A DNA stretch of 64,000 bases. It comes from Candidula unifasciata (lineage: Eukaryota > Mollusca > Gastropoda > Stylommatophora > Geomitridae). The position numbers and the translations under genes are program-made. Shown piece by piece: positions 43,501 through 53,269 of the stretch. Location of the stretch: NCBI GenBank assembly GCA_905116865.2, contig CAJHNH020002088.1, positions 1 to 64,000 of the forward strand, written 5' to 3'. The notes under the pieces are model-generated. The model was not told the origin of the DNA. It saw nothing but the letters and a program-made list of their open reading frames with translations, and did no database searches. Each line of letters opens with the position of its first letter. The first letter of the stretch is position 1.

Positions 43501-46500
43501 TTCCTGGGACTACACCTGGTACCCACTCAAGGCTGCGTCAACCTGGGAGCCAAGGCTATTTTTGAAAAAATCTGGCTCCGCCTGGGAGTGAACCCATGAC
43601 CCTCCGATCTGCGGCGAGCGTCTAGCCGCTCCGCCAGGGCGACTCCCACCCACCTGACAGCCAAACGAAAAAATAAATGTAAATTTGTTAAATCCAGTGT
43701 CACAACATTACAGATTTTAAGCAGATGCAACATCTTCTGATTCTCATTCTTGGGGTGTTAATACGACAGATGATAATCCTGAAAAAGAAAAACGACCTAC
43801 CTTACCCAATTATGACTAGACACAAATTTATGGTGACCCACCTTGACTTTTCCAGTTGAAAAACACTGATTTGTACCATGAGAAATAGCTAAATAGCATT
43901 CACATGCGATGCCCAAGAAGAATACTTTTTTAGAAAGGCATTTATTCATTATCCTGTTGTGCCATTATAAATCACATAGGGCTCGCAGTCTATTCCTTCA
44001 TTCTGTTCTATCTTGTGCAATTACTCAGCATTATGGATAAAATCCAGTCCAGCATCTTTGGCCTCTCTCACCAGATCATTTTAGGGTTTCTTGTAGATGT
44101 CATTTCTCCAAAGTTAAAAAAGAACAGAATTGGAGTGTAGATGTGAAGGTATTACAACAGGTTTCTCAATGCTTATCATCATCATCATCAGTTCTTGTTA
44201 TGCCTGGTGGCACATGAGGCTTCAGAGAGAACTTTCCATGCTTTCCTGTCCTGTGCAATCTTCAATGCAGTTTTCCATGTGATTAAAAAAGAACTGAATT
44301 GGAATGTAGATGTGAAGGTATTACAACAGGTTTCTCAATGCTTGGCTCAGATTTAATGAATCAAGATATGACATAATTGCACTCTGGATATTCCCACACC
44401 TGCTCCATCACCTAATAATACCAGCTGCAACCTGATTAAACGTACGCCTATGTTTCCTTCTCACTGTTGAATATCTTCCAGAGCCTCTAGTCCTTCAGGT
44501 CCATCTCTTTGAATTTCAGTGTATGGATTCTTCGTCTGCTCTGTTTCACTGCTCAGATAGCTAGGACATCATCACTAGCAGTTACAATGCATACCTGATA
44601 AGAACTCTTCAGGCACCCAAGAAATGGTTCTTCTTAGAAATTCCTCTTACCAAGATAAGAATTCAAGCAAGAACAATTTCCGGGCATAAACATATTGTTC
44701 TTCACAACAGAAATTCACCACATCAGAGATCGCCTTAAGGGGTCTGCACTGTGTACATTTTACTGGGTACTTCACTTTTATGCTTCTTGTTATGTTTTCT
44801 GTTCAGATCCGCAGTGTTATTAACATTGACAGCTTCTCTGATGTAGAAGGATACCTGTGTCTACCAAGGCGAATTCCATAAGTAAAAGTTTGTATCTGAC
44901 ATGCTACTAATATCACACATGGGTCCTAACAACTGATATGTAGATCACTGTATGGTTTCAGAGCCCCCCCCCCCCCCCCCCCCCCCCCCCAAACATGTTG
45001 GTAAAGTCAACTAATGTAGGGGTGTTTCTTTCAAAACAGCATCATCCTGCTTTGAAAGAAACACCCCTAAATTAGTTGACTTTAGTTGCCTGAGAGGTAA
45101 GGAATCAATCAACACAACTGTCTGCTTATGAATAAGCCAGATCTGTAGAACAGATGTGCACGTAAAAGTTCTCGAAAGGGACTAAAGTACAGAAGCTGAC
45201 GAACAACCATTTTATTTCTACTCTTACCCACACGAGAGCCCTGCATTCTTAACTGCTAGGCCAGCTTCTCCTCGATTTTGAGAATGCACAAAGATAAATA
45301 CTTGGCGGGTTCATACAGAACAAGTACACTGACATGATCCTGTTAATCATGTGAGGTGGCAAAACATAACTGCCTGTATTTTATTTGCATGTTATAAAAT
45401 AATGGGATTTCTTCATTCTAACCCCAAAAAAAACGATTTTTTTTTTTTAAATAAGCTTTTTCTGGATAAAACCCTAAGAATAATTTTGTTAATAAACAGA
45501 TAATTTGTTGAAAGTTAATCACAATTTGTGTTAAATTTGACCAAAAAATCAATTTCTGTTCTTATTTACAAGCCTGTTGACATTTCCAGAACATACCTGA
45601 GAAGTCTGGAAGCAAGTACCATCGATTTATACTGAACACTCCAAGTAAAGATTATGAATTATCTGCCCCTGATCTCAAGTCCAAGAATGAGTGGGTGTCA
45701 GGTATACTATAAAGTAGTCCCTGTGATTTCTTTGATTTTGAAATAAATAAATTTGATTTACCCCAGGTATAATACAGGATTCGGAAGGTTAGGGTCCTGA
45801 CGGAACCCGCCTTTCTTAAAAAATGACCTTGGTTCCCAGGTCGACCCAGCCTTGAGTGGGTACCAGGTACAGTCCTGCGAAGTAAAGGCAACTGGCGTGA
45901 TGTAGACCAAATCACCCATCAAGGGCCGATTGGTCTATAAAATATAGGTCTAGCCCTATATGCCCAATATGCCTGAAGGCATAGAAAAGGGCTCTTCACT
46001 TTTTCTTTACAATCATAAAACATTCCCTTGATTTTGGGTCAGAAAAGTTGTAGAAAACAAACAATATACTACTACTGGATAAGACACACATTGCTTTTAG
46101 TAGAGCTGTACCAAAAAGGTGATTATCACTATCTGGCTGAATACGAATAACGGGACCAATTATTCGGCTGAATACAAATTCGAATAGGGTATAAAATAGA
46201 TCTTAAACAAAACAGTCATATTGTCAAATGTATGCTGAAATTTTACTTCACAAAATGTAGTACAGAATAGTAAACATTTAAAAACATTTAATGTTTTGCA
46301 TCCTTCAAGTCAGTCAGTCTGTGGTAACTAATAACGAGGAATGAAAGTATTCTAAGTATTATTACAAGTAATTCACAGTGACTGCAGCAGCCGCCGCGTA
46401 TACAGAAGCATGTGTAAGGTAACCACTATTCCTATTCGGCCAGTATTCAGCCGATACATAATACTTATTAGGTCCCTCTTCGACTCCGAAGCAGATCCAA

Positions 46501-49337
46501 AACGATTGTTCTCTACAGCTCTGGTTTTTAAACACTATATTTTCGTAAAATACGTGTGTCCTGTACTTGGGGTAATATGGTAGTTTGGCAGCAGAAAAAT
46601 AAAACTAAAAATGAATATCAAGGACTTACTGTAATAATAATAATGTGTGCCATCGCTACAATGGATGTTCACAGCTGCGCATTCACGGATGTCAAGGAAA
46701 TGTTTTCTCCTAATGCCCCAGTCTCTTTAATGGTGCAGCTCTTGTACTGCCATCTGAAAACCATGAAATTGTCTTTCTCTAAACCACCCACCACAAAAAG
46801 GGTGCCCTGGAACTCAATGATTATTAAACATGATCACTAACCTCTATGCCACACCTGATATAGCATGCTTTTATTTGGCTTTTGGTTTTTGTAAATGGAA
46901 TAAGCAAGGCTTTTTTCAATGGTGGGACACAATGGTATGCAGGACCGGCAACTTTATATTGGTGTCATTATTTCCAGGCAACTATTCGATGCTTTATTTT
47001 GAGTGCCACCACCTATTTTTACACTTTGTGTGTGTGTGAAAAAAGCCCTGAAAGTAAGCATTACTGAATTATTTGCCATGGACAAATATGATTTTAAAAA
47101 ATCATCTTCTTCTTTCCTTTACTCCTGGAATGCCTCACAGTGTCAGGGCAGGAAGAGATCTCTGGTATGGGCCCTTCTGTTTGGTTCGTTTATGGTACTT
47201 TTCAGTGTCTCTGATATTTCTGGGGTCCATGTTCTGTGTGGTTGACCTCTGGGTCTGTTACCATTGTATCTGTATAACATTACTCTTTGTGGTGCCCAGT
47301 CTGATGACAACTTGTTACATGGTCACCATGTCATCAGTTGTCTACCAATAAAGTTCAGTATTGGTTCTGTGCCGACTCTCTTCCTGAAATCATCGTTCCT
47401 AATTCAATCTTTCCTCTTACATCTAGCATAGTAAGCAAATATTAAATTTCTGTTTTGATTATTTTTCCTTCTGCCTTCTTATATATTGTCTCTCCAATCA
47501 GAAGGCGTCTGCAACATTCATATACTAAAATGTTGAATGCTGGAAGGAATACAGAGCTGTGGAACCACACATGGCACACCAAGACCAGGGCTCATACTAG
47601 TCAAGACCTGCCTACACTTCTCTGGGGTCATCCTAGAAATAGTTTCCCATCCAGGATCCCGGCCAGCATATGTAGAGCTGTGGAACCACACACGGCACAC
47701 CAAGACCAGGGCTCACACTAGTCAAGACCTGCCTACACTTCTCTGGGGTCATCCTAGAAATAACTTCCCATCCAGGAGCCTGGCCAGCATATGTAGAGCT
47801 GACAGTGGTGCTGTGATTTCGGTCACATGCATGATGAAAAGTTAAGGCCCTCGTGTATACGATACTTCCGTACCTAGCTTTAGGCACCAGCAGGCTTTGT
47901 TTGTGCTGGTTTTACAGATGCAAGACTCCTGCAACACCTCCTCCTCATGGACAATGGTTAATGGCTCACCTTTGTGACCTAATCTGATTTGGCAAGAGGT
48001 CTTGGAGTTGGTGGCCCACAGAGATGTAATATCCTGAGCCTGAATATACTGCCAAATGACATCTATCAGTTAAAATGCTCGATGAAGTCAGATTTGTCAG
48101 CCAAAAGGCACAAATATTGCAGCTTTGCTGTAAACAGTTACAATGCAGTTAGGTCACTTGGATGATTGAATAGAAGAAGAATTGATGTTTCCAAAATCAG
48201 GGTGTCTCTGCCTGAGAGGCAGGAGCTTCTTCTTCTTCTTCAGCCATCTCTGGTCATGCGCATAATCCACTGTGGGTCATAAACTGGGATGTCTTTTCAA
48301 GGTCTCTTAGGTTTCCCCAAAGCTTAGTTGTCAGTTCTACTGGGTGTTGCCATATGTCGCTCCGCAGTTCCGCCAGGAGAGGACAGTCTTGCAGGACATG
48401 TTCTGGAGTCTGTTCAGCACGAAGGCACTGGCAGAGAGCTGTTTGGCTCATACCTAATTTATGTGAGTGTTTATTGAGTCTGCAGTGTCCAGTGCGTAAG
48501 CGAAAAACTGTGACTTGGTCTGTTCTGTTCAAGTGTTTCAGGAAATCTTTTCCGTAGTTATAACCAGTGTTGGTTTTCCAATCTGTTTCTGATTTTCTCT
48601 TAATGAGAGTTTTGACTTCTAGAAAAGATAGTGGCTGGTAGGTCTGTGGTTTGTTACTGCCTTCCTTGGCTAAAGCATCTGCGCTTTCATTGCCTTTGAT
48701 GCCACAGTGAGACGGAATTCACTGCAAGTGAATTTCTGCCTTATTTGACAACATAAGGCAGGAGCTAACAGTCTGCACACAAATAAGCCAGATATGTCAA
48801 ATGGATTTTTTTTGTAAAACTAAGGCTTTGAAGAAAAAAAACCCTGTCCTGACACAGACAAACAACCAGAACTTTTTACCCGAGTTCACAGTCAGTGAAT
48901 CAAAGAAGAAAAAAGACACTTTGATCACCACCCCATTAAAAAGGTTTTTCTGAGCACTTTTAAATCATGTAATTTGCATGTATATGTCTGAAACTTCACA
49001 AGAAAGTCAGAGGCTGACTTGTCATAATTGATTTTACTTTTCTTTTAAAAATGTTTCCTTTTACTTTATAATTACTTACTTACTTAGTCGCTCCTCTTCT
49101 ACCTTGGGGTGTAGAGGTCTTTATAATAATAATATTTTAAAATATGTATTAACTTCTCACATGCATGCATTCAAATGTAAACTTTTGTTTGAAGATCTTA
49201 AGAGGGTTATCAGCAATATTGGAAAATCTAAAGACAGCCTCCAACTGCAAGCATGGAAGGAAAGGAAATCAGAGCGAGAGAGCCGGAGAAAGTATATAGC
49301 AGCAGAACTGAGCAGAAATACAGACAGCCAAGTTTAG
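37259..49337 (+). CDS. SWAP-70/DEF6-like PH-domain protein (6 exons)
   Basis: Predicted join: 37259-37369, 39577-39930, 42208-42510, 43063-43209, 45590-45701, 49195-49337. It encodes about 389 residues. Phases agree (0, 0, 0, 0, 1) and all junctions are GT-AG. The N-terminal region (1-256) has the SWAP-70/DEF6 pattern SLWHAFDLLD, a region that is EF-hand-like in the vertebrate proteins. A PH domain (about 257-345) follows, with GYMVKFGNK, WKERWFVL and a final NEWVS. Then comes a basic segment, WKERKSERESRRKY. Known family members bind phosphoinositides and act on Rho-family GTPases and actin; that role is inferred here. They normally continue into a coiled coil of some 250 residues, but here the frame meets TAG at 49335-49337 and no coiled-coil exon is visible before the next gene. 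Confidence 0.85.
38101..39060. other. intron 1 of the SWAP-70/DEF6-like gene; no exon seen
   Basis: Anonymous intronic sequence without a supported exon or repeat. Confidence 0.5.
39060..39300 (+). repeat. dispersed repeat, family H
   Basis: Homologous to 24470-24700 and to 52405-52645 (-): CACTGTGAGTTGCTGATTT, TGCTGTGAACTGCAG, GTAGTGCCTTATGCAATTA. Confidence 0.75.
39320..39525 (-). repeat. dispersed repeat, family I
   Basis: Reverse complement of 30955-31140. AAAAGCTCCACAAGTGTAAA and TTGGTTAATGAAACGTCTTG are shared. It ends 50 bases before SWAP-70/DEF6-like exon 2. Confidence 0.8.
39577..39930 (+). CDS. SWAP-70/DEF6-like exon 2
   Basis: Opens after CTACTCAG| with VLTNNLGHLLGLEKAE. It contains NLCWMLCEKSY, matching the RMCWTLC region of vertebrate SWAP-70, and ends FKLWK|GTAAGA (118 codons, phase 0). 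Confidence 0.88.
40020..40510 (-). pseudogene. LINE C-terminal fragment (intron 2)
   Basis: The minus strand codes RILACYIHPVLTYGCESWTI, FYRRMLRIPWTAKKSN, GKICGKRDRGRQREK and RLWRGMIAHTSRQGT. This is the end of a non-LTR ORF2 with a frameshift near 40250. Related copies are at 52830-53150 (-) and 56440-56920 (+). Confidence 0.85.
40550..40580 (+). repeat. (TA)n / poly-T
   Basis: A short TA run followed by T. Confidence 0.9.
40788..40945 (+). mobile_element. SINE-like repeat, family B
   Basis: TTTTGAAGTCCCACCCTGGC, GGACCTCTCCACTGGTGATT and GCTTGTGTGATGTCCTGGTG, with a small internal deletion. Confidence 0.85.
41000..41300 (+). repeat. loose ACTGCTGATTCTACTGCT repeats
   Basis: Diverged tandem units of about 18-24 bases (TGATTCTACTGCTCTGTTAC). 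Probably an old minisatellite. Confidence 0.6.
41510..41645 (-). mobile_element. SINE-like repeat, family C, partial
   Basis: TTCACCAGCTGTAAATTCCA, AGTTCTGGTTGTTGGCTGAC and the CTGTGATCTTATTCCATAAC stretch in reversed order. A poly-G run follows at 41669-41681. Confidence 0.6.
41930..42115 (-). pseudogene. LINE C-terminal fragment (intron 2)
   Basis: The minus strand codes YTREMNGRRLRGRPRTRWRD and then LGVNWKEKK, the typical GRPRTRWRD tail after a non-LTR reverse transcriptase. Confidence 0.75.
42208..42510 (+). CDS. SWAP-70/DEF6-like exon 3
   Basis: Acceptor ATTTCAG|ATT, coding IFNFLVERAEDGSLTV. The family has IFNFLSED at this point. It ends GYIVADIVRK|GTAAAT; 101 codons, phase 0. The true start is the exon boundary, not an internal codon. 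Confidence 0.9.
42511..43062 (+). other. intron 3 of the SWAP-70/DEF6-like gene
   Basis: No supported feature inside. The acceptor is CTGGCCCAG at 43062. Confidence 0.6.
43063..43209 (+). CDS. SWAP-70/DEF6-like exon 4: PH domain, first half
   Basis: GYMVKFGNK, then WKERWFVLTASTFRYYV, then LKGTIFLGTDCKIK. The K-x(n)-W-x-x-RWF-x-L pattern is the core of a PH domain and its phosphoinositide-facing loop. Ends AAG|GTATGT, phase 0. Confidence 0.92.
43372..43655 (-). mobile_element. tRNA-derived SINE, family A (head type 1), full length
   Basis: Reverse orientation. The head, read on the minus strand, is GGCGGAGCGGCTAGACGCTC with B-box-like GGGTTCACTCCC. The body ends at TAAAGGACGCTTTTCC. Confidence 0.88.
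43930..44100 (-). pseudogene. LINE 3' end fragment (intron 4)
   Basis: AATCACATAGGGCTCGCAGT and AAATCCAGTCCAGCATCTTT match the 22560-22690 segment, reversed relative to 54330-54480. Confidence 0.7.
44108..44350 (+). repeat. duplicated 65-bp segment, about 174 bp apart
   Basis: GTAGATGTGAAGGTATTACA and ACAGGTTTCTCAATGCTT occur at about 44137 and 44310. Confidence 0.9.
44390..44545 (-). pseudogene. LINE tail fragment
   Basis: Homologous to 53640-53745: ACCAGCTGCAACCTGATTAA, TTGAATATCTTCCAGAGCCT. Confidence 0.65.
44600..44700 (+). repeat. dispersed repeat, family K
   Basis: Second copy of the 11270-11350 family (GGTTCTTCTTAGAAATTCC, AAGATAAGAATTCAAGCAAG). Confidence 0.55.
44965..44991 (+). 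repeat. poly-C tract
   Basis: About 26 C in intron 4 of the SWAP-70/DEF6-like gene. The length is unreliable. Confidence 0.9.
45002..45084. repeat. near-perfect inverted repeat, 34-bp arms
   Basis: The arm at 45002-45035 (TAAAGTCAACTAATGTAGGG ...) is matched in reverse at 45051-45084 with about one mismatch, around a 15-base loop. The right arm is the normal 5' part of a family C SINE. Confidence 0.92.
45050..45220 (+). mobile_element. SINE-like repeat, family C
   Basis: TTTGAAAGAAACACCCCTAA, ACAACTGTCTGCTTATGAAT, AGCCAGATCTGTAGAACAGA in family order. Confidence 0.8.
45590..45701 (+). CDS. SWAP-70/DEF6-like exon 5: PH domain, second half
   Basis: Acceptor CATTTCCAG|AAC. It codes NIPEKSGSKYHRFILNTPSK and then DYELSAPDLKSKNEWVS, where the family has FEISASD then QEWIQAI, including the invariant PH tryptophan. 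Ends GTCAG|GTATAC, phase 1. Confidence 0.9.
45785..46008 (+). mobile_element. SINE family A, head lost
   Basis: AAAAATGACCTTGGTTCCCA, GGTCGACCCAGCCTTGAGTG and TATAAAATATAGGTCTAGCC in order. Confidence 0.85.
46009..47079. other. intron 5; no exon seen
   Basis: Anonymous sequence. A CGAATAACGGGACCAATTAT / TTCGGCCAGTATTCAGCCGA pair near 46145 and 46430 suggests a degraded inverted-repeat element, but I cannot define its ends. Confidence 0.35.
47080..47390 (-). pseudogene. LINE C-terminal fragment
   Basis: Reverse complement of the 10880-11110 region. CTGATATTTCTGGGGTCCAT and AGAGGTCAACC-coding parts are shared. Broken frames. Confidence 0.7.
47545..47805 (+). repeat. 121-bp tandem duplication, about 2.1 copies
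   Basis: AGAGCTGTGGAACCACACA recurs at 47553 and 47674, and the start of a third unit is at 47795. Confidence 0.93.
48203..48915 (+). mobile_element. SINE-like repeat, family C, split by a LINE
   Basis: The head GTGTCTCTGCCTGAGAGGCA lies at 48203-48227 and the body resumes at 48756 with AGGCAGGAGCTAACAGTCTG, running to TTCACAGTCAGTGAATC. Confidence 0.85.
48228..48755 (-). mobile_element. 5'-truncated LINE insertion with target-site duplication
   Basis: Flanked by AGGCAGGAGCT at 48217-48227 and 48756-48766, an 11-bp duplication. The minus strand codes SADALAKEGS (RNase H end), then VTVFRLRTGHCRLNKH and EHVLQDCPLLAELR, the usual C-terminal region of RNase H-bearing non-LTR elements. A (GAA)n 3' tail, seen as (TTC)n, adjoins the left flank. 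Confidence 0.88.
49195..49337 (+). CDS. SWAP-70/DEF6-like exon 6 (basic segment, in-frame stop)
   Basis: Acceptor GTTTGAAG|AT. It codes DLKRVISNIGKSKDSLQLQ, WKERKSERESRRKY and AELSRNTDSQV, then TAG. The family continues here into charged coiled-coil sequence. Splicing at a weak GTTTAG donor after codon CAA (49331) would avoid the stop in phase 0. The better-looking AAAAG|GTGGGT at 49364 lies past the stop. Confidence 0.7.
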
Positions 49338-49404
49338 TTGGTTAGGAACAGCAAGGATGAAAAGGTGGGTCTTTCATTTTTTAAAGAATTTTCATATATT
49401 TCCA

Positions 49405-49657
49405 CAGACTCGTAATTCAATTCCAACGTACCGCGATCGAAACCCACTACTAGCTGCGTGGATTTTTATCATGGTATGGGGCATCGCAAGTCTACCCAGC
49501 CTATAATGGGTACCAGGATGTATGTCCTGGTAAAATAGAGACAGCCGGCATAATACTGACCACATTACCCATCTAGTGCCGATTGGTCTTTAAAAATATG
49601 GGTGCTCTTCCCTTATGCCTGATGCCCCTACAGGCATGAAAAGGGATCTTTACTTTT
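49405..49657 (+). mobile_element. SINE family A (head type 2), partial
   Basis: CGATCGAAACCCACTACTAG then GCTGCGTGGATTTTTATCAT, as in the 56140 copy. The body is GATTGGTCTTTAAAAATATG. Confidence 0.85.
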
Positions 49658-50384
49658 ATATATTTCCATAACTTCCTGTGTCAGTTCCAGTGTCTCACTG
49701 GGGGGAGGGGGAAGGGGAGTAAACTGTAAGCAGGACATAACAGAAGACTATAATTAGGACTTGTTGACATTGGTTGTGCTGGGTCTTAATGGACAGATAT
49801 CGCAGTACAGCTGTAAACCACAACACAACTACCTTTTAAAAGTGAATGCAAAAGAAATTTGTGACAGTTACAACATAGAATTTCTTCTTCTACTGTATTC
49901 TTCTCATACTTTCACCCTGAAATTGGTGGTTGGTACTCTGTGTTGTGGTTTTACAGCTAGGCTGTGATATCTGCACCTTTCAATCCAACACATCCGATTT
50001 CAGCTAATCCCTAATTAGTTGCCTTTTAGGACTTTTTCTCTGTTTTTTTGTTGTTGCTGGGGGAGGGTGTGGGGGGTAACTTGATTTTATCCTTTAGAGA
50101 GCTGCCCCACCCTCAGCTCAAGAGGAAAGACTGACTCACCTTTTAGGTTACATTGGTTCTTATTGTCTTTTCTATCAGCCTCTGAAAAACACAAGGGAAA
50201 AATGTTTCGTATCTAAATCAAATGGACATAAAATGATAAATTTGAAAGAGAAAATATGGCAGACAGGTATTTAGAAGAAAAAAAAGAGTAATTCCTCATA
50301 CTAAAGCCCATATTTTAGGAGATCTTATGGTGAAGCTTTTAGTCCCATCTCCCGAAAGCTCATGGGTTCATTTTACGGATTGCA
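49658..50384. other. no gene seen
   Basis: No coiled-coil exon of the SWAP-70/DEF6-like gene is visible. A G-rich stretch lies at 50056-50080. Confidence 0.5.
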
Positions 50385-50605
50385 TCATTCTTCTTCTTCT
50401 TAGCGTCCACCAGCTGTAAACTGTAGCATGAAGTTCTGATTGTGTGTCTACTTCTGGACTCGAGTCTTGTTATAAATCTAGAATTTGCTTAGTTTTACAG
50501 ATCTGCTTATGTGTATGGAGACTGTTGATTCCTGACCACAAAAGCAGATGTGCTCGGACTTTTGAAAAAAAAAATAATCCCAGATAGTCACCTTCTATGA
50601 CATGC
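50385..50605 (-). mobile_element. SINE-like repeat, family C
   Basis: CTTCTTCTTCTTAGCGTCC, CCAGCTGTAAACTGTAGCAT, TTGTGTGTCTACTTCTGGAC and AGCAGATGTGCTCGGACTTT in reversed order. A poly-C run follows at 50633-50652. Confidence 0.8.
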
Positions 50606-50851
50606 TTAATAGGGAAGCAGTGGGTCCTATTACCCCCCCCCCCCCCCCCCCCACGGGCTTATGCAGTCAACATGGGGAGGGTTGCTTCATTCAGTTTGCA
50701 GGTTTTTTAAATTTTAAAGTGCCTTGGAATTTCCTGGGAATTGTGGCTGAAGATATGGCTTATGTGCTTTATGTGATAGTTTTTTAGGTGGCCGGCCATT
50801 GTTTATAGAAAGGAAAGGTAAAAAACCTGGTACAGTGATAGTCAGTCCTGA

Positions 50852-51065
50852 GCTGCTGTGGTGTAGCGGCTAGATGCTGGCTTGAAGATCCAAAGGTCAT
50901 GGGTTAAAATCCGCATCACACTATGTTTTTTTCGAGCATGGCCTTTTCTCCCAGGATGATCAAACTGTAAATGGGTACCAAGCAGAAGTACTGGGAAGTC
51001 AAGTCTGCTGACATAATGCTGATCACATCACCCACTAAGTGCCAATTGGTCTATGAAATATAGGT
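50852..51065 (+). mobile_element. tRNA-derived SINE, family A (head type 1)
   Basis: The head GGTGTAGCGGCTAGATGCTG and B-box-like GGGTTAAAATCC. The body ends GGTCTATGAAATATAGGTCA, where it passes directly into the 46-bp satellite. Confidence 0.85.
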
Positions 51066-51620
51066 CATTAGCAGTTATAGTTTGCTCCTGTTAACATTTG
51101 TAACATGCTGTCATTAGCAGTTATAGTTTGCTCCTGTTAAAATTTGTAACATGCTGTCATTAGCAGTTATAGTTTGCTCCTGTTAACATTTGTAACATGC
51201 TGTCATTAGCAGTTATAGTTTGCTCCTGTTAAAATTTGTAACATGCTGTCATTAGCAGTTATAGTTTGCTCCTGTTAACATTTGTAACATGCTGTCATTA
51301 GCAGTTATAGTTTGCTCCTGTTAACATTTGTAATATTGTATCATTAACATTTATAGTTAGTCCCTGTTAACATTTGTAACATGCTGTCATTAGCAGTTAT
51401 AGTTAGTCCCTGTTAACATTTGTAACATGCTGTCATTAGCAGTTATAGTTTGCTCCTGTTAACATTTGTAACATTATATCATTAACATTTATAGTTAGTT
51501 CTTTTTAACATTTTATCATCAGCGTTTATAGTTAGTCCCTGTTAACATTTGTAACATTATCTCATTAACATTTATAGTTAGTCCTTGTTAACATTGGTAA
51601 CATGCTGTCATTAACATTTA
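51060..51620 (+). repeat. 46-bp satellite, about 12 copies
   Basis: The unit contains ATGCTGTCATTAGCAGTTAT and TTTGCTCCTGTTAACATTTG. The first seven units are near-identical; the later ones have diverged. It starts at the 3' end of a SINE (TATAGGTCATTAGC), suggesting it grew from the junction. Confidence 0.96.
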
Positions 51621-51764
51621 TACTTTACCTTTGTTTGTATTTATAATGTGGTCAGCATTAACTTGTATTATTGTTTGACTATTTCTAGATTTCTTCAGGA
51701 AGCAACAGTTGCCAGTAGAGGTCTCTGAGTTGATATCTGGATGTAACATAAAGGCAGTTATAAA

Positions 51765-51875
51765 TTAAATGGAAGGCCATAACTGTACTCGAGTGCTGAT
51801 CGGCCTATACAAAATATGAATCTTGTCTCCTATGCCCAGTGTGTTACTGGATTGTAAAGGGACTTTTTTAATAAC
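51765..51875 (+). mobile_element. SINE family A, short tail piece
   Basis: TGCTGATCGGCCTATACAAAATATGAATC and GGATTGTAAAGGGACTTTTT are diverged family A body. Confidence 0.55.
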
Positions 51876-52009
51876 TGCACATGGACTGTGAACCAACAGA
51901 AGGTGTAAGACTACTTGTTGCCTGGATTGATCACGACATGCACAGTGGTATAATGGCAGTTCTTTGGTAAAAACATCTATCATTCTAAACTGCTATAGGT
52001 TAGTTGCGT

Positions 52010-52087
52010 ATCCTTTACATGACGTTGCAGAACCAACCCAAATAGCCCCTGGCTGTTGTGTGGTTTCTCTAGGCAAATTTACGTCCA
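52010..52087 (-). mobile_element. SINE family F, 3' piece
   Basis: TTAGTTGCGTATCCTTTACA and TCTCTAGGCAAATTTACGTC match the tail at 59935-60060. Confidence 0.7.
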
Positions 52088-52404
52088 GTTGAACTGCTAT
52101 ATCAGAAGTTTATTTTATGGCATACAAGGATGTTAGAGTGTAGGTCTATGCAGCATCAAGGAGAGCTGAGATGAGGACAAAAGACGCTGGAAAGGCATTA
52201 TCATACATCTCCAACGTGTCTTTCGACTCACGTAATGCGGAGCAAACGAGTCACCCCGTAGTGACCTTGTTCCCTTGCCAACAAAACCACAAAGAATGTT
52301 CATCACTGTTCCTTGTGACAAAAACTTTGAGACTGACTGTAGTTTCAGCAAATCCTATTGAATACAACACAATCAATTCATAATGCAGCCATCAAAAGTG
52401 CCAA

Positions 52405-52645
52405 TACTAGAAATGCAGTTCATCGCTGATGGAAGCAGCATTGACAACAGTTCGGTAGTTTCACCTGCAATTATTATTCTCATAAGGCACCACCAGTTCT
52501 CTAGCAACAGGACACTGACCATTTTCTGATTCTGCAGTTCACAACACAGACCACATTGGGCACAGTCAGTAAGCATTCCAAATGAAATCCGCAGCTCACA
52601 GTGTCATTCCATGTACTCAGCTCAGTAGCTGGGCGATGGAAATAT
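52405..52645 (-). repeat. dispersed repeat, family H
   Basis: Reverse copy of 24470-24700: TTCTGCAGTTCACAACACAG, GGGCACAGTCAGTAAGCATT. Confidence 0.75.
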
Positions 52646-52829
52646 AACTTTTCAGTCTGCATATGGAGGAAACTACAATGGCTAAAAACAGTAATATCAC
52701 TTATTTGCCATATTGGCAGTCTTTGGACTGACTGACCTAATGGAGGGACTGGAAATGTCCCACTTTTGGTCTACATTAGGCCTGGAAAAATCATTTCATC
52801 TTTCTTTACCAAAGCATCATCATCATCAT

Positions 52830-53150
52830 CAAGTGCCTTGCTGACTGGTGTGGGTGATCATGCCTCTCCACAACTTGCTACCACAGACAACGTTATCAGT
52901 ATGTGTGCTGATATCCCTCCATGCCATGCCAAAAAGATGTCATGAGTCTTCTTGTGTTGTCTTCCTCTGTCTCTCTTTCCACAGGTCTTTCCAGTTGTCA
53001 TGACATGTTTCCCTCTTCTGGTCACATGGCTAAACAGTGATGACTGTCTGATGTTTGTGAGAAGTTGTCTTCAGGCCATTGTCTCTTTCAAAATATCTGG
53101 ACTACTAATTTTGGCTGTCCACAGAATTGTAACCATTCCTCTGTAACAAG
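52830..53150 (-). pseudogene. LINE C-terminal fragment
   Basis: Reverse complement coding GKTCGKRDRGRQHKKT and KLWRGMITHTSQQGT. Same family as 40020-40510. Confidence 0.8.
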
Positions 53151-53269
53151 TCAAACAAATGAAATTTTTTACGAGATTTGGACAGGTTTCAGTTGAATAT
53201 ATGTATGCCCCAAAATTGCTAGGTTATCAAAATCAGAACCACTGAAATCAGGCATTCCCATCAGTCTCA

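Noticed and set aside
49364..49366. Good-looking donor AAAAG|GTGGGT for SWAP-70/DEF6-like exon 6
   Set aside because: It lies 27 bases beyond the in-frame TAG, so using it would still end the protein at the same stop unless the frame is changed.
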